Notes: generated from the sequence alone by a model not told the origin. A stretch of 64,000 nucleotides of DNA from Bradyrhizobium sp. in8p8 (GCF_000426845.1 NZ_AUGD01000006.1:62001-126000), one strand, 5' to 3'. Numbered from the stretch's first letter, positions 17,169-25,943 are shown. Made by a program: numbers and translations.

Positions 17169-17985
17169 CGCTATCGCCCTTGCATTCCTGCTCGCCCTCA
17201 CGGCCACGCCAGCGGCCGCATCGGATGGCGACCTTCGCGTCTGCGCCGATCCGAACAATCTGCCGTTCTCGAACAGCGCGGGGGCGGGCTTCGAGAACAG
17301 GCTCGCCGCGATGATCGCCGAGCATCTCGGCCAGAAGGTCGCCTACACCTGGTGGGCTCAGCGTCGCGGCTTCATCCGCAACACACTGAAGGCCGGGAGG
17401 TGCGACGTCGTGATGGGTGTGCCTGCGGGTTATGATCTGGTGGAAACGACGAGGCCCTATTACCGCTCGACCTACGTCTTCGTCACCCGGCAAGACCGAC
17501 AGCTCGATCTGTCGTCGCTGCTCGACCCGCGGCTGCATGATCTGGCAATCGGCGTGCATCTGATCGGAGACGACGGCAGCAATCCGCCGCCGGCGCAGGC
17601 GCTCGGCGAGCAGGGCATCGTCGACAATGTCCACGGCTATTCGATCTACGGCGACTACAGGGAAGCTAATCCGCCGGCGCGCCTGATCGAGGCAGTCGAG
17701 AGCGGCAAGATCGATGTCGCCGCCGCCTGGGGGCCGATGGGCGGCTATTTCGCGAAAAGCTCGCCCGTGCCGCTCACGGTCGCGCCGATTCAGGACTACG
17801 AGGGCTTCGCACCCCAGCAATTCCAGTTCGCCATCGCCATGGGCGTTCGCAAGGGCGACCACGCCTTGCGCGACCGGCTGAACGCGTTCATCGACGCGCA
17901 TCGATCCGAAATTGCGTCACTGCTGCGAAGTTTTGGCGTGCCGCTTGTCGAGCAGCCGGTCACCGCATCCGGAGGACATAAGTGA
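17152..17985 (+). CDS. xoxJ: XoxJ/MoxJ-like periplasmic solute-binding protein associated with quinoprotein dehydrogenase
   Basis: A 277-residue exported protein of the family-3 solute-binding fold. The GTG at 17152 overlaps the end of the dehydrogenase gene by 17 bp and gives a clean signal peptide (ending TPAAASDG). It begins LRVCADPNNLPFSN, the hallmark of quinoprotein-associated binding proteins, and has the RCDVVMGVPAGYD segment. XoxJ-type proteins are thought to help activate the dehydrogenase rather than to transport. Position directly behind the xoxF-like gene fits. Confidence 0.86.
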   Translation: MRPRNSAIALAFLLALTATPAAASDGDLRVCADPNNLPFSNSAGAGFENRLAAMIAEHLGQKVAYTWWAQRRGFIRNTLKAGRCDVVMGVPAGYDLVETTRPYYRSTYVFVTRQDRQLDLSSLLDPRLHDLAIGVHLIGDDGSNPPPAQALGEQGIVDNVHGYSIYGDYREANPPARLIEAVESGKIDVAAAWGPMGGYFAKSSPVPLTVAPIQDYEGFAPQQFQFAIAMGVRKGDHALRDRLNAFIDAHRSEIASLLRSFGVPLVEQPVTASGGHK

Positions 17986-18620
17986 TGTCAGCTCAAGCGC
18001 TGCGCGCGAGCGCCATATCCCTGCTGCTGGCGGTCGCGCTGCATGGTCCCGCACTTGCCCAGCAGACCCTGCCGCAATCGCAGGAGGCACAAATGCCGAC
18101 GCTGGCGCCACGGCCGAACTTCGGCGGCAGCGTCGGTAACGGCAGTCCCGGCGTCTTCATGCAGGTTCCGGTCAGTCACCTGCATCCGGGCGCGCGGCCC
18201 GATCCGCCTCAGATCAAGAACCCCATGCAGGGCGATCCCAACGCGGAGCAACGCGGGATGACCTACTACATCAATTTCAACTGCGTCGGCTGCCACGCAC
18301 CCAATGGCGGTGGCGGCATGGGACCCGCGTTGAGCAACAACACCTTCATCTACGGCTCGCAGCCCGAGAACATCTTTCTCTCGATCTACCAGGGCCGGCC
18401 AAACGGAATGCCGGCCTGGGGCGGCGTGCTGCCAGACAGCGTGATCTGGGATCTCGTCACCTATATCGGCAGGATCAGCAACGAGCCGAACCGTCAATGG
18501 GGCCGCACGTTCTCGGCGAACCCGTTGTCACCTGAAGTCGAACAGGTGCCGACCGAGCAGGTCTCGACCACCGATCCCTGGTCCGCCACCAAGGCTTTCA
18601 ACTTCGGCAAGAAACCCTGA
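17982..18620 (+). CDS. Periplasmic c-type cytochrome of the alcohol dehydrogenase operon
   Basis: A 211-212-residue exported monohaem cytochrome c: signal peptide to about residue 27 (GPALAQQ), haem-binding CVGCH in the middle, and an axial-ligand candidate Met in GRPNGMPAWGG. GGAGG at 17971 serves the overlapping GTG (17982) or the ATG at 17985. It probably accepts electrons from the XoxF-like enzyme, although it is not close in sequence order to classical XoxG, so the assignment rests on position. The long Pro-rich region before the haem motif (residues about 35-80) is unusual. Confidence 0.85.
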   Translation: MMSAQALRASAISLLLAVALHGPALAQQTLPQSQEAQMPTLAPRPNFGGSVGNGSPGVFMQVPVSHLHPGARPDPPQIKNPMQGDPNAEQRGMTYYINFNCVGCHAPNGGGGMGPALSNNTFIYGSQPENIFLSIYQGRPNGMPAWGGVLPDSVIWDLVTYIGRISNEPNRQWGRTFSANPLSPEVEQVPTEQVSTTDPWSATKAFNFGKKP

Positions 18621-18631
18621 TCGGAGGCCGA

Positions 18632-19009
18632 ATGGGAGACAGATGTGCGGCGCGCTTGCTGATCTCGGTGCTGGGACTGGCGGTCATCGGCGCTGGCGAA
18701 GCAGCGGCGGCGGGCCCTGACAATTTCAGCGGCGACGCACGCCGCGGTGCCGATCTGGTCAAGACCTACCGTTGCGGCGGCTGCCATGACATCCCCGGCG
18801 TCGCGGGCGCCAATGGTAACGTCGGCCCGCCGCTGCATCGGATCGGCACGCGGACCTACATTGCCGGCTACATCCAGAACTCGCCGGACAATATGGCGGC
18901 CTGGATCGAAGATCCGCAGAAGGCGCTGCCGGGCAATGCGATGCCGAAAATGGGCATTCCGCAAAAGGACGCGCGCGACATCGCGGCGTTTCTCTATACG
19001 CTGAAATGA
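18632..19009 (+). CDS. Small periplasmic cytochrome c
   Basis: A 125-residue exported class I cytochrome c. The signal ends near AGEAAAAG, the haem motif is CGGCH, and the axial Met is in AMPKMGIP. It resembles the fused cytochrome domain of the caa3 oxidase subunit II in this window (both have the NMAAWI/LGAWI...P.KMP arrangement). It lies 11 bp after the previous cytochrome gene, so it may shuttle electrons from the dehydrogenase cytochrome to the oxidase. Confidence 0.87.
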   Translation: MGDRCAARLLISVLGLAVIGAGEAAAAGPDNFSGDARRGADLVKTYRCGGCHDIPGVAGANGNVGPPLHRIGTRTYIAGYIQNSPDNMAAWIEDPQKALPGNAMPKMGIPQKDARDIAAFLYTLK

Positions 19010-19135
19010 CCGTCCTGCCCCAATGTAAGCCATTGAAATGATTGCGCCTGGCTACTGTGCATGGGGTTGTTTTCAGATGTGGGCTGACCTCTCCCGCCAG
19101 CGGAGGGGGCAGAGTCGCATCAGAGGCGCGGCCTT

Positions 19136-20071
19136 CTAGAGCGTCCAGCCGAGCTCGTGCAGCCAGGGCGGATCGGCGCCCGCACGCGTGCAGGTCAGGC
19201 CGGCGCATTGGGCGGCAAAAGAGAGCGCGCGGTGCAGCTCGTCCGCACCGATGTCCTTCATTCGCAGCCGGGTGAGATGCCCCTGCTTGTAGAGAGCAAA
19301 GAGCAAGGCAGCTTGAAAGCTGTCGCCCGCGCCGATGGTGTCGGCCACCTCGACCTTCGGCGCGGAGACTTCGATCTGCCCCACCTTTGCGTGCCACGCG
19401 ACGGCGCCGGTCTCGCCGCGGGTGATCACGACAAGGCTTGCGCCCTGCCCGAGCAGCACGTTCGCCCGCAGCTCATACGACTCCTCACCGAAGAGATAGG
19501 CGAAGTCGGCGTCCGACATCTTGATGAGATCGGCGCGTGCCGCGAACTCGGACATACGCGCGCGATAGGCCGGCTCGTCCTTGACGAGGTTCGGTCGGCA
19601 GTTCGGATCGAAGGCGATCGTCGAGGACGCACGCGCATCCTCGATCAGCGCTGTCGTCTCCGCCGCGCCTTGGTCATTGACCAGGGTCGTGGAGCCGACA
19701 TGGACGGCTTCGACCTTGCTGAACGCGATCGAGCCGCGCCGATAGGTCCAGTTCCGCGTCGCGGTTCCGGCATCGTAAAAGGCGTACTGCGAGTCGCCCG
19801 CGACGGTGCGGACGAAAGCGAGCGTGGTCTGGTCGTCGCTGCGGGTGACGAGACCGAGATCGACGTTGGAGGCGGCGGCGTGATCTGCGATCATCCGTCC
19901 GAACAGGTCGGTCGAGATGCCGCCGACGAAGCCCGTCGGCGCGCCGAGCCGCGCCAAGCCGATCGCGACGTTGAGGCAGGAGCCGCCGACTGCCGGCAGC
20001 GCCGCCTCACATCCGTCCGGGGTCCGCGTCGGCAGAAAATCGATCAACGCATCGCCGCAGGCAATCAGCAT
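19136..20071 (-). CDS. PfkB-family carbohydrate kinase (fructokinase-like)
   Basis: A 311-residue sugar kinase. The N-terminal signature (GGSCLNVAIGLARLGAPTGFVGGIS) and C-terminal signature (DTIGAGDSFQAALL, with the catalytic Asp) of PfkB kinases are both present. It most resembles fructokinases, which phosphorylate fructose with ATP. The ATG at 20071 is preferred over an in-frame TTG nine bases upstream. It is downstream of norD on the same strand but separated by about 130 bp and is probably independent. The exact sugar is not certain. Confidence 0.87.
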   Translation of the reverse strand: MLIACGDALIDFLPTRTPDGCEAALPAVGGSCLNVAIGLARLGAPTGFVGGISTDLFGRMIADHAAASNVDLGLVTRSDDQTTLAFVRTVAGDSQYAFYDAGTATRNWTYRRGSIAFSKVEAVHVGSTTLVNDQGAAETTALIEDARASSTIAFDPNCRPNLVKDEPAYRARMSEFAARADLIKMSDADFAYLFGEESYELRANVLLGQGASLVVITRGETGAVAWHAKVGQIEVSAPKVEVADTIGAGDSFQAALLFALYKQGHLTRLRMKDIGADELHRALSFAAQCAGLTCTRAGADPPWLHELGWTL

Positions 20072-20198
20072 CCCATTCAAGGTCCGGCTCTCATTCTCGC
20101 TTGCGGTTGCTCCACCACCGTCGAGGCGAACCTATCAGCAAGTATCGTCGCCATCCACCAGCACGACGATGCCTCATTCGCACTGGCTCAGCTTCGCA

Positions 20199-22118
20199 TC
20201 AATGCGCCACCTGCCGGTAGATCGCCGGCAGCGCCGCGGGCAATCGCTTTATGTTGCCGACGATGGCGTAACCGCTGCGGCCAAACAGCGTCGGAAAGTA
20301 GGATTGTGCCGCCGCGTCGATCGTCACACCGAACACCGCGATCCCGAGCCGGCGCGCCTCCTGCACCGACTTGCGGGTGTCTTCGAGTGCAAACCGGCCT
20401 TCGTAATGATCGACATCGTTCGGCTTGCCGTCGGTGAGGACGAGCAGCAGCCTCTTGCGTTGCGGCTGGTGCGCGAGCTCGGCCGCGGCGTGGCGCACCG
20501 CGGCCCCGATCCGTGTATAGTAGCCGGGCTTGAGTGCGCCGATGCGGCGCTCCACCGTTCCGCCCATCGGCTCGCCGAAGGCCTTGACCGTTACGACCCG
20601 CACCCAGGAGCGCCGGCGCGAGGTGAAGGTCAGGATGCTGTGGTGATCGCCGCAGGCCGAGAGCCCGTGGGCGAGCACCAGCAGCGCCTCCTTCTCGACG
20701 TCGAGCACGCGGTAGCCGTCGACCCAGGCGTCTGTCGACAACGAGACATCGACAAGGAGCGTGACAGCGAGATCGTGCCCTTGCGGGCGCATGGCAACAT
20801 GGATGCGATCGAGACCGCTGCCGCCGCTGCCGGCACGGAGGTCGCACCGCGCACGTACCAGCGCATCGAGATCGAGGTCGTGTCCGTCGGCCTGCGCCCG
20901 CATCAGTTCGTGACGGGGCCGCAACATCTCGAAGCGGCGGCGCACCTGGCGGACGTGCCGGCGCATGGAATCGTCGGGGACCCAGCTCTCTCCGGTTTCG
21001 GAGGCCGCGCCGGCGAGCACGCGGCAATGATCCGGCAGATAGGAGCCGCTGCGGTAGTCCCATTCGGGATAGGTGAAGTCCGCACTCAGCGGTGAGGCAT
21101 CAAGGGCCTCGGGGGGCAGGTCGAGATCGAATTTGAACCGGCTCGCCGGCTTGCCGGTACGTCGGCTGAGCGTGATCTCCTCGAGATCGTCGGCCGCTTT
21201 CTGCGCATCCTCATCCTCGCTGTCGTCAGCGGGACGATCGACATTGACCATCTCCGCCATTGCGAGGATCTTCTCGAAGCGGTTGAGCACGAACGGATCG
21301 CGGCGGTTGGCATTGTCCTCGCGCTCGCGAGTCGCGAAGCGCTTGCGATCGTCCTGGCCGGCGGGCTCCGCACCATCGGCACATTCATCCTCGCCCGCAT
21401 GGGTAGGCGATAGTTCACGCGTCCAGCAATCGCCCCAGAGCGGGCACGGCAGGATCGAGCGATAGCCCGGCGGCGCCTTGTCCGGCAACGGCTCCATCCC
21501 CATCATGGCCGGCCACAACTTGCCCGCTGGCCCCTTGCTCGCACCGAGCAGGGCCAGGACGACCAGCTCGATGTCCTGCTCGGTGCGCGGCAGAGGTCGG
21601 CGAGGCCGGGCCTCGGCGGTGGCGGCGGCGAGCCGCGCGTAGTCGGCGGCGAGCCCTGGAAATTGCGTGAGCACGAAGACCGTCGTCGCGCTCGCCCGGC
21701 GCAAAACCAGAAGATCCCGCCGCAGCGGATCGGTTTCCATGATGGTCTCGATTGGAGCCACCGCGAACCAGGCCGCAAGCCAGCGATAGAGCGCTGCGTT
21801 CAAGGCCCGGTCCGGAAAGAGCGCGATGCGATCGGGCAGGAAGATGGTCGCGGCGTCGCGGCCCGGCTGCTCTAGTCGCTCGTCCCCGAGGCCGATGCGC
21901 TGTCGCCAGCCGAGACGATGGCCTGCCCTGCGTGCGCCGGCGCTCGCGATCTGCACGCCCGTCTCGCCGCCGAGCGCGCGGAACATCACCGCGAGCCGGC
22001 TCTTCATCCCCGCGAGCGCGACGGCGTGATCGTCGTGAACCGGATAGCTCCCGGTGCCGCCGACCATCCGGTGCCAGGCGCGGCCGACCGTCTCCTCCAG
22101 TTCGAGGAAGTCGAGCAT
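20199..22118 (-). CDS. norD: Nitric oxide reductase activation protein NorD (VWA domain)
   Basis: A 639-residue protein. The C-terminal quarter is a von Willebrand A domain with a MIDAS motif (LLVDVSLSTDAW) and later RLLLVLTDGKPNDVDHYEG. The central region is acidic (DDSEDEDAQKAADD), a common feature of NorD. Together with the AAA ATPase NorQ it is required to activate cNOR, probably in metal insertion. The start is the ATG at 22118, six bases after the norQ stop; the open frame extends upstream within norQ. Confidence 0.92.
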   Translation of the reverse strand: MLDFLELEETVGRAWHRMVGGTGSYPVHDDHAVALAGMKSRLAVMFRALGGETGVQIASAGARRAGHRLGWRQRIGLGDERLEQPGRDAATIFLPDRIALFPDRALNAALYRWLAAWFAVAPIETIMETDPLRRDLLVLRRASATTVFVLTQFPGLAADYARLAAATAEARPRRPLPRTEQDIELVVLALLGASKGPAGKLWPAMMGMEPLPDKAPPGYRSILPCPLWGDCWTRELSPTHAGEDECADGAEPAGQDDRKRFATREREDNANRRDPFVLNRFEKILAMAEMVNVDRPADDSEDEDAQKAADDLEEITLSRRTGKPASRFKFDLDLPPEALDASPLSADFTYPEWDYRSGSYLPDHCRVLAGAASETGESWVPDDSMRRHVRQVRRRFEMLRPRHELMRAQADGHDLDLDALVRARCDLRAGSGGSGLDRIHVAMRPQGHDLAVTLLVDVSLSTDAWVDGYRVLDVEKEALLVLAHGLSACGDHHSILTFTSRRRSWVRVVTVKAFGEPMGGTVERRIGALKPGYYTRIGAAVRHAAAELAHQPQRKRLLLVLTDGKPNDVDHYEGRFALEDTRKSVQEARRLGIAVFGVTIDAAAQSYFPTLFGRSGYAIVGNIKRLPAALPAIYRQVAH

Positions 22119-22123
22119 GGGCC

Positions 22124-22936
22124 TCACCCGATCATGGCGCGCGCGACGTCGAGCAGCGCCGCCTTCACGTCGGCATCGTCGGTCAGGGGCTCGATCATGC
22201 CGGCGAGCACGGCGTCGGCGATCGGCGTACCGGCGGCAATCAGCGTCGCGCAATAGACGACCAGCCGGGTGGAGACGCCCTCCTCCAGATCGTGGCCCTT
22301 CAGCGCGCGCAGCCGGCCAGCCAACCCGACCAGCGGCCGCACGCGCTCTGGCGCCAGTCCGCTTTCGGACGACACGACGGCGATCTCCTGATCGGCCGGC
22401 AGGAAACCGAATTCGATGGCGACGAAGCGCTGCCGTGTGGACGGCTTCAGCGCCTTCAGCAGCGTCTGGTAACCGGGATTGTAGGATACGACAAGCATGA
22501 AGCTGTTGGGAGCCACCAGCTCCTCGCCGGTGCGCTCGAGCGGCAGGATGCGGCGATCGTCGGTCAAGGGATGCAGCACGACGGTCACGTCCTTGCGCGC
22601 TTCCACGACCTCATCGAGATAACAGATGCCGCCCCCACGCACTGCGCGCGTCAGCGGACCATCCGTCCATACCGTGTCACCGCCCCGCAGCAGATAGCGG
22701 CCGGTGAGATCGGCCGCGGTGAGATCGTCGTGGCAGGCGACGGTGTGCAGCGGCAATCCGAGCCGCGCCGCCATATGGGCGACGAAGCGCGTCTTGCCGC
22801 AGCCGGTCGGGCCCTTCAAGAGGACCGGCAGCTGATTTCGCCAGGCGTGCTCGAACAACGCGCATTCGTTGCCGGTTGCGACATAGGCCGGCAGCTCGGG
22901 TTCGGACGCCGCCACGGCGAGGAGTGCTGCGTTCAT
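22124..22936 (-). CDS. norQ: AAA+ ATPase NorQ (CbbQ/NirQ family)
   Basis: A 270-residue MoxR-type ATPase with Walker A GPTGCGKTRF, Walker B ICYLDEVVEAR, sensor region FMLVVSYNPGYQ and an arginine-finger segment (KPSTRQRFV). CbbQ/NorQ proteins remodel partner enzymes together with a VWA protein, here NorD. The start is the ATG at 22936, which has CGGAG about eight bases upstream; an earlier ATG at 22978 would put the start inside the stem-loop between norB and norQ. Confidence 0.93.
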   Translation of the reverse strand: MNAALLAVAASEPELPAYVATGNECALFEHAWRNQLPVLLKGPTGCGKTRFVAHMAARLGLPLHTVACHDDLTAADLTGRYLLRGGDTVWTDGPLTRAVRGGGICYLDEVVEARKDVTVVLHPLTDDRRILPLERTGEELVAPNSFMLVVSYNPGYQTLLKALKPSTRQRFVAIEFGFLPADQEIAVVSSESGLAPERVRPLVGLAGRLRALKGHDLEEGVSTRLVVYCATLIAAGTPIADAVLAGMIEPLTDDADVKAALLDVARAMIG

Positions 22937-22964
22937 GATCTTTCTCCGGAGTTCACTTTGAGAA

Positions 22965-22990
22965 GGCGGTCGCGACAAACCGCGACCGCC
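22965..22990 (-). other. Stem-loop between norB and norQ
   Basis: A perfect 10-bp stem (GGCGGTCGCG / CGCGACCGCC) with a 6-nt loop lies between the norB stop and the norQ ribosome site. On the transcribed strand no T-run follows it, so it is more likely an mRNA-stabilising or partial attenuation element that favours the structural genes norCB over norQD. On the opposite strand it is followed by ATTTTT, but no gene there would need it. Confidence 0.6.
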
Positions 22991-22998
22991 ATTTTTGC

Positions 22999-24345
22999 TT
23001 ACTCAGCCGGCTGCAACGCGCCGGTAATGACCGGCTGCTTGACGCGACCCGGGACCAGCACGGCCCAGACGAACATCAGAGCCGAGATCGCCACGAACAC
23101 GCCTGAGCCGAGCCGGACCCAGTAGAACATCGCGAGCTGATCCTGCACGTCCATGTAGCCCTGCCCGAGCACGCGCTGGAGATGGACCTGGACCACGCCG
23201 GCGAAGGTCAATGCGAAGGTCATCACCATCATGGCCGTGCACATGATCCAGAAGCTCGCCATGGAGAGCCATTGATTGTAGGGCGCGCGTCCTTTGATCT
23301 GCGGGATCGCGTAAGCCATCACCGCCAGGTTCAGCATTACATAGGCGCCGAAGAAGGCGAGATGACCGTGCGCGGCGGTGACCTGAGTGCCGTGGGTGTA
23401 ATAGTTCACGGAAGACAGCGTATGCAGGAAACCCCAGACGCCGGCGCCCAGGAACGCCATCACCGAGCAGCCGACCGACCACAACAGAGCTGCGCGGTTC
23501 GGATGCTTGCGGCCGGCCTTCCAGGTCATCTGCACCGTGAAGATCACCATGGTGAAGAACGGCGCTACCTCGAGCGTGGAGAACAGCGATCCGATCCACT
23601 GCCAGTAGCCGGGCGCGCCGATCCAGTAGAAGTGGTGACCGGTACCGAGAATGCCCGAGAACAGCGCAAGGCCGATGATGACGTAGAGCCACTTCTCGAC
23701 CACTTCGCGGTCTATGCCGTTGAGCTTGATCATGAGGTACGCCAGCACGGAGGCCATGATCAGCTCCCAGACGCCTTCGACCCAGAGATGGACAACGTAC
23801 CACCAGTACATCTTGTCGACCGCCAGATTGATCGGATTGTAGAAGGCGAAGAGGAAGAAGATCGCAACGCCCCACAGGCCGAACAAGAGGATGTTCGTGA
23901 CTGTGGTCTTCCGACCCTTGAGTGCCGTCATCGTCACGTTGAAAAGGAACATCAGGCAGACGACCACGATGCCGACCTTGATGATGAATGGCTGTTCGAG
24001 GAACTCGCGGCCCTCATGATAGTGGAAGAGATAGCCGACCACGGCGACGCCGGCTGCGCCGAAGAACATCCAGAACTGAACCTTCGCCAGCAGCGGACTG
24101 TACAGCTCGGTCTCGGTCTCCTCGGGAAGCAGGAAGTAGGTGGCGCCCATGAAGCCGATCAACGACCAGACGATCAGCGCATTGGTATGGATCATCCTGA
24201 CGACGTTGAAAGGCAGGAGGGTCGATAGCGTGTTGGGCAGGACGTAGATCGTTCCGGCGACGAGGCCGAACAGGACCTGCGCGAGGAACAGGGTCAGCGC
24301 GCCGTAGAAGTACAGCATCGCGACTTTCTGGGTCTGGTATTTCAT
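22999..24345 (-). CDS. norB: Nitric oxide reductase large subunit NorB
   Basis: A 448-residue, 12-helix haem-copper oxidase relative that reduces two NO to N2O. Length and opening (MKYQTQKVAMLYFYGALT) are typical of cNOR NorB. Conserved histidine-bearing stretches include HTNALIVWSL, WWYVVHLWVEGVWE, GHHFYWIG and AAHGHLAFFGAY. The start at 24345 is the ATG 40 bp after norC; upstream in-frame codons lie within norC. It works with NorC in the cytoplasmic membrane, taking electrons from periplasmic cytochrome c. Confidence 0.95.
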   Translation of the reverse strand: MKYQTQKVAMLYFYGALTLFLAQVLFGLVAGTIYVLPNTLSTLLPFNVVRMIHTNALIVWSLIGFMGATYFLLPEETETELYSPLLAKVQFWMFFGAAGVAVVGYLFHYHEGREFLEQPFIIKVGIVVVCLMFLFNVTMTALKGRKTTVTNILLFGLWGVAIFFLFAFYNPINLAVDKMYWWYVVHLWVEGVWELIMASVLAYLMIKLNGIDREVVEKWLYVIIGLALFSGILGTGHHFYWIGAPGYWQWIGSLFSTLEVAPFFTMVIFTVQMTWKAGRKHPNRAALLWSVGCSVMAFLGAGVWGFLHTLSSVNYYTHGTQVTAAHGHLAFFGAYVMLNLAVMAYAIPQIKGRAPYNQWLSMASFWIMCTAMMVMTFALTFAGVVQVHLQRVLGQGYMDVQDQLAMFYWVRLGSGVFVAISALMFVWAVLVPGRVKQPVITGALQPAE

Positions 24346-24385
24346 CTCAGGCTCTCTGTCTTGAGGGATTCGGGAGGCGATGCTC

Positions 24386-24838
24386 TCAACCGGCCTTGTT
24401 CGGCGGCCACTCCTGGCGCTTGATCGTAGAGGTCCATTGCAGGAAGTCGGCGAGATCGTTGAGTTCCTGGTCGGTGAGGTTGAACTGCGGCATCTGCCGC
24501 CGGCCGGGCGCACCCGAAGGCTGCGACTGCATCCAGGCCTTCAGCGTCTCGCGCGCGGCGGCCGGATCCTCGTTGCCGCCCCAGCGGTCCCAGACGTTAC
24601 CGACTTCAGGCGCAAAGTAGGCACCTTCGCCGAGCAGGGTGTGGCAGTTGATGCAGGAGTTCTTCTCCCAGACGTGCTTGCCGCGGGCGACCGACGATGT
24701 CAGCGTGGCGGCGTCGGTGGAGGTCGTGGTCATGTAGTAGTGGCTGTGCGCCGTCAGCCCTATGAAAATGGCGAAGAAGAAGGCCGATCCGCCGTAGAAG
24801 ACGTTTCGAGCGGCCGACTTGGTCAGGCGTTCAGCCAT
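24386..24838 (-). CDS. norC: Nitric oxide reductase cytochrome c subunit NorC
   Basis: A 150-residue membrane-anchored cytochrome c. One N-terminal helix (about 13-32) is followed by a periplasmic domain with haem motif CINCH and the downstream GEGAYFAPEVGNVWDRWG typical of NorC; an axial Met is in RQMPQF. The start at 24838 has AAGGA about seven bases upstream; an ATG at 24862 is possible. Electron entry subunit for NorB. Confidence 0.95.
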   Translation of the reverse strand: MAERLTKSAARNVFYGGSAFFFAIFIGLTAHSHYYMTTTSTDAATLTSSVARGKHVWEKNSCINCHTLLGEGAYFAPEVGNVWDRWGGNEDPAAARETLKAWMQSQPSGAPGRRQMPQFNLTDQELNDLADFLQWTSTIKRQEWPPNKAG

Positions 24839-24931
24839 TGCCAATCCTTTCCGTTGATTCAAGCGAGATGCGATGCTGCGATTTATTGCCGACGGGGGCC
24901 GTTCGTTCTTTGTCAGGGCGCAATGAGCGCG

Positions 24932-25195
24932 TCAGATCAGGGCAACGACGGCGGATGCGAGCCAGGCAAACAGCACCACGATGACGACCCAGGCGCTGAC
25001 GAGGCCTCGCCAAAGCGCCGGCGCGGCGCGAAGATCGAGAAAATCGAGCACGACGCGGCGGCCCTTGAGGGCCGCGAGCGTCAGCAACAGGGCATTGCCG
25101 AGCAATGGACGTGCGGCAAGTGACGAGAGCAGAATGGTCGCGAGGGCAAAGCCAATAAGCGCGATCCATGCGATGTCGAGACGATCCGGAATCAC
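24932..25195 (-). CDS. norF: NorF-like small membrane protein (cytochrome oxidase subunit IV family)
   Basis: An 87-residue protein with three hydrophobic helices and the LKGRRVVLDFLDLR segment typical of the prokaryotic subunit IV/NorF family. It starts at a GTG overlapping the norE stop (GTGA), so the two are translationally coupled. NorE and NorF are membrane partners that support NO reductase activity without being catalytic. Confidence 0.82.
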   Translation of the reverse strand: MIPDRLDIAWIALIGFALATILLSSLAARPLLGNALLLTLAALKGRRVVLDFLDLRAAPALWRGLVSAWVVIVVLFAWLASAVVALI

Positions 25196-25770
25196 TGATG
25201 CACCAGATAGATGATCGGGAACATCACGATCCAGAGCAGATCGACCATGTGCCAAAAAGCGGTTCCGGTCTCAACGCCCGCAGCACCGGCGCTCCGGGAA
25301 ACTACGGCGAGAATCACGATGCCGAGGCCGACATGCAGGAGATGGAATCCGGTGAGGAGGAAGTACAGCGTGAAAAACGGGCTCGTCTCCAAGCCGTTAC
25401 CCAACGCGATCTCGCCGGAATATTCGAACAGCTTGATGGCTATGAAGAGCGCGCCGAGCGCCATGGCGACGAACATCCAGCCCCGCGCGGCTGGCCGGCG
25501 CCGCGCACGCGCGGCGGCCGTACCGCGGGCAGCGGCCCAGCCACTTGTCACCAGAACGACAGTGTTGATTCCGGCAAGATGCGTATCGAGAGTGGCCTGT
25601 CCGGCCGCGAAGACAGCCGGATGAAGCGCGCGAGCCACGACGAAAGCGCCAAGAAACAGGCCGAAAGCGGCGAGCTCGCTGAAGATCAGCACCCAGATCA
25701 TGGGATCGCCAGGAAGATCTCCGAGGATTCCCCAGCCGGTTTCTTGCTGTTCGCAATCCGTCGCCGACAT
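25192..25770 (-). CDS. norE: NorE, cytochrome c oxidase subunit III family
   Basis: About 192 residues, five helices, with subunit III hallmarks: WVLIFSELAAFGLFLGAF near the N-terminus and a C-terminal GFHLLHVGLGIVIL and WHMVDLLWIVMFPIIYL. First gene of the nor operon, a position seen in several rhizobia and Paracoccus relatives. ATGs at 25776 and 25770 are both possible; GCGGAA fits the second better. The promoter region upstream carries FNR-family sites. Confidence 0.88.
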   Translation of the reverse strand: MSATDCEQQETGWGILGDLPGDPMIWVLIFSELAAFGLFLGAFVVARALHPAVFAAGQATLDTHLAGINTVVLVTSGWAAARGTAAARARRRPAARGWMFVAMALGALFIAIKLFEYSGEIALGNGLETSPFFTLYFLLTGFHLLHVGLGIVILAVVSRSAGAAGVETGTAFWHMVDLLWIVMFPIIYLVHQ

Positions 25771-25794
25771 CTGCATTCCGCATCAAGGACGCCG

Positions 25795-25820
25795 AACGGA
25801 TATCTCACCGGCGCGGTTCC
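25795..25820 (-). promoter_or_regulatory. EcfG-type promoter match upstream of norE
   Basis: On the minus strand GGAAC (25820-25816), 17 bp, CGTT (25798-25795) matches the EcfG consensus exactly. It lies about 20 bp before the norE start, giving a very short leader. Because an FNR-family activated promoter is expected for nor, this may be a second promoter or a chance match. Confidence 0.4.
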
Positions 25821-25824
25821 AACT

Positions 25825-25838
25825 TTGTCGCCGCACAA
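25825..25838. promoter_or_regulatory. Second TTG-N8-CAA (FNR-family) site upstream of norE
   Basis: TTGTCGCCGCACAA keeps the outer TTG/CAA of FNR/FixK/NnrR boxes but the inner bases are less symmetrical than those of the upstream box. It is centred about 39 bp closer to norE than the better box and may be an accessory or repressing site. Confidence 0.42.
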
Positions 25839-25863
25839 ATAGTGCAACCGGCCGGAGAAGCAT

Positions 25864-25877
25864 TTGCGCCAGCGCAA
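25864..25877. promoter_or_regulatory. FixK/NnrR-type box in the nor promoter
   Basis: TTGCGC-CA-GCGCAA is a 14-bp dyad fitting the TTG-N8-CAA class bound by FixK2 and NnrR in rhizobia. Centred at 25870.5, it is about 94-100 bp before the norE start and about 73 bp before the divergent 51-residue gene, so an activator here at -41.5 could serve either direction. Low-oxygen plus NO control of nor is known in Bradyrhizobium. Confidence 0.7.
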
Positions 25878-25943
25878 CGTCTCGTTTGCCGCACTTCCAT
25901 AGGGTGGCGCATCCGGCGGTTCCGCAGAACAGGGAACGATAAG

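Noticed and set aside
15336..17258. 640-residue minus-strand open frame opposite the xoxF-like gene
   Set aside because: Mirror of the dehydrogenase codon pattern; no domain and no ribosome site.
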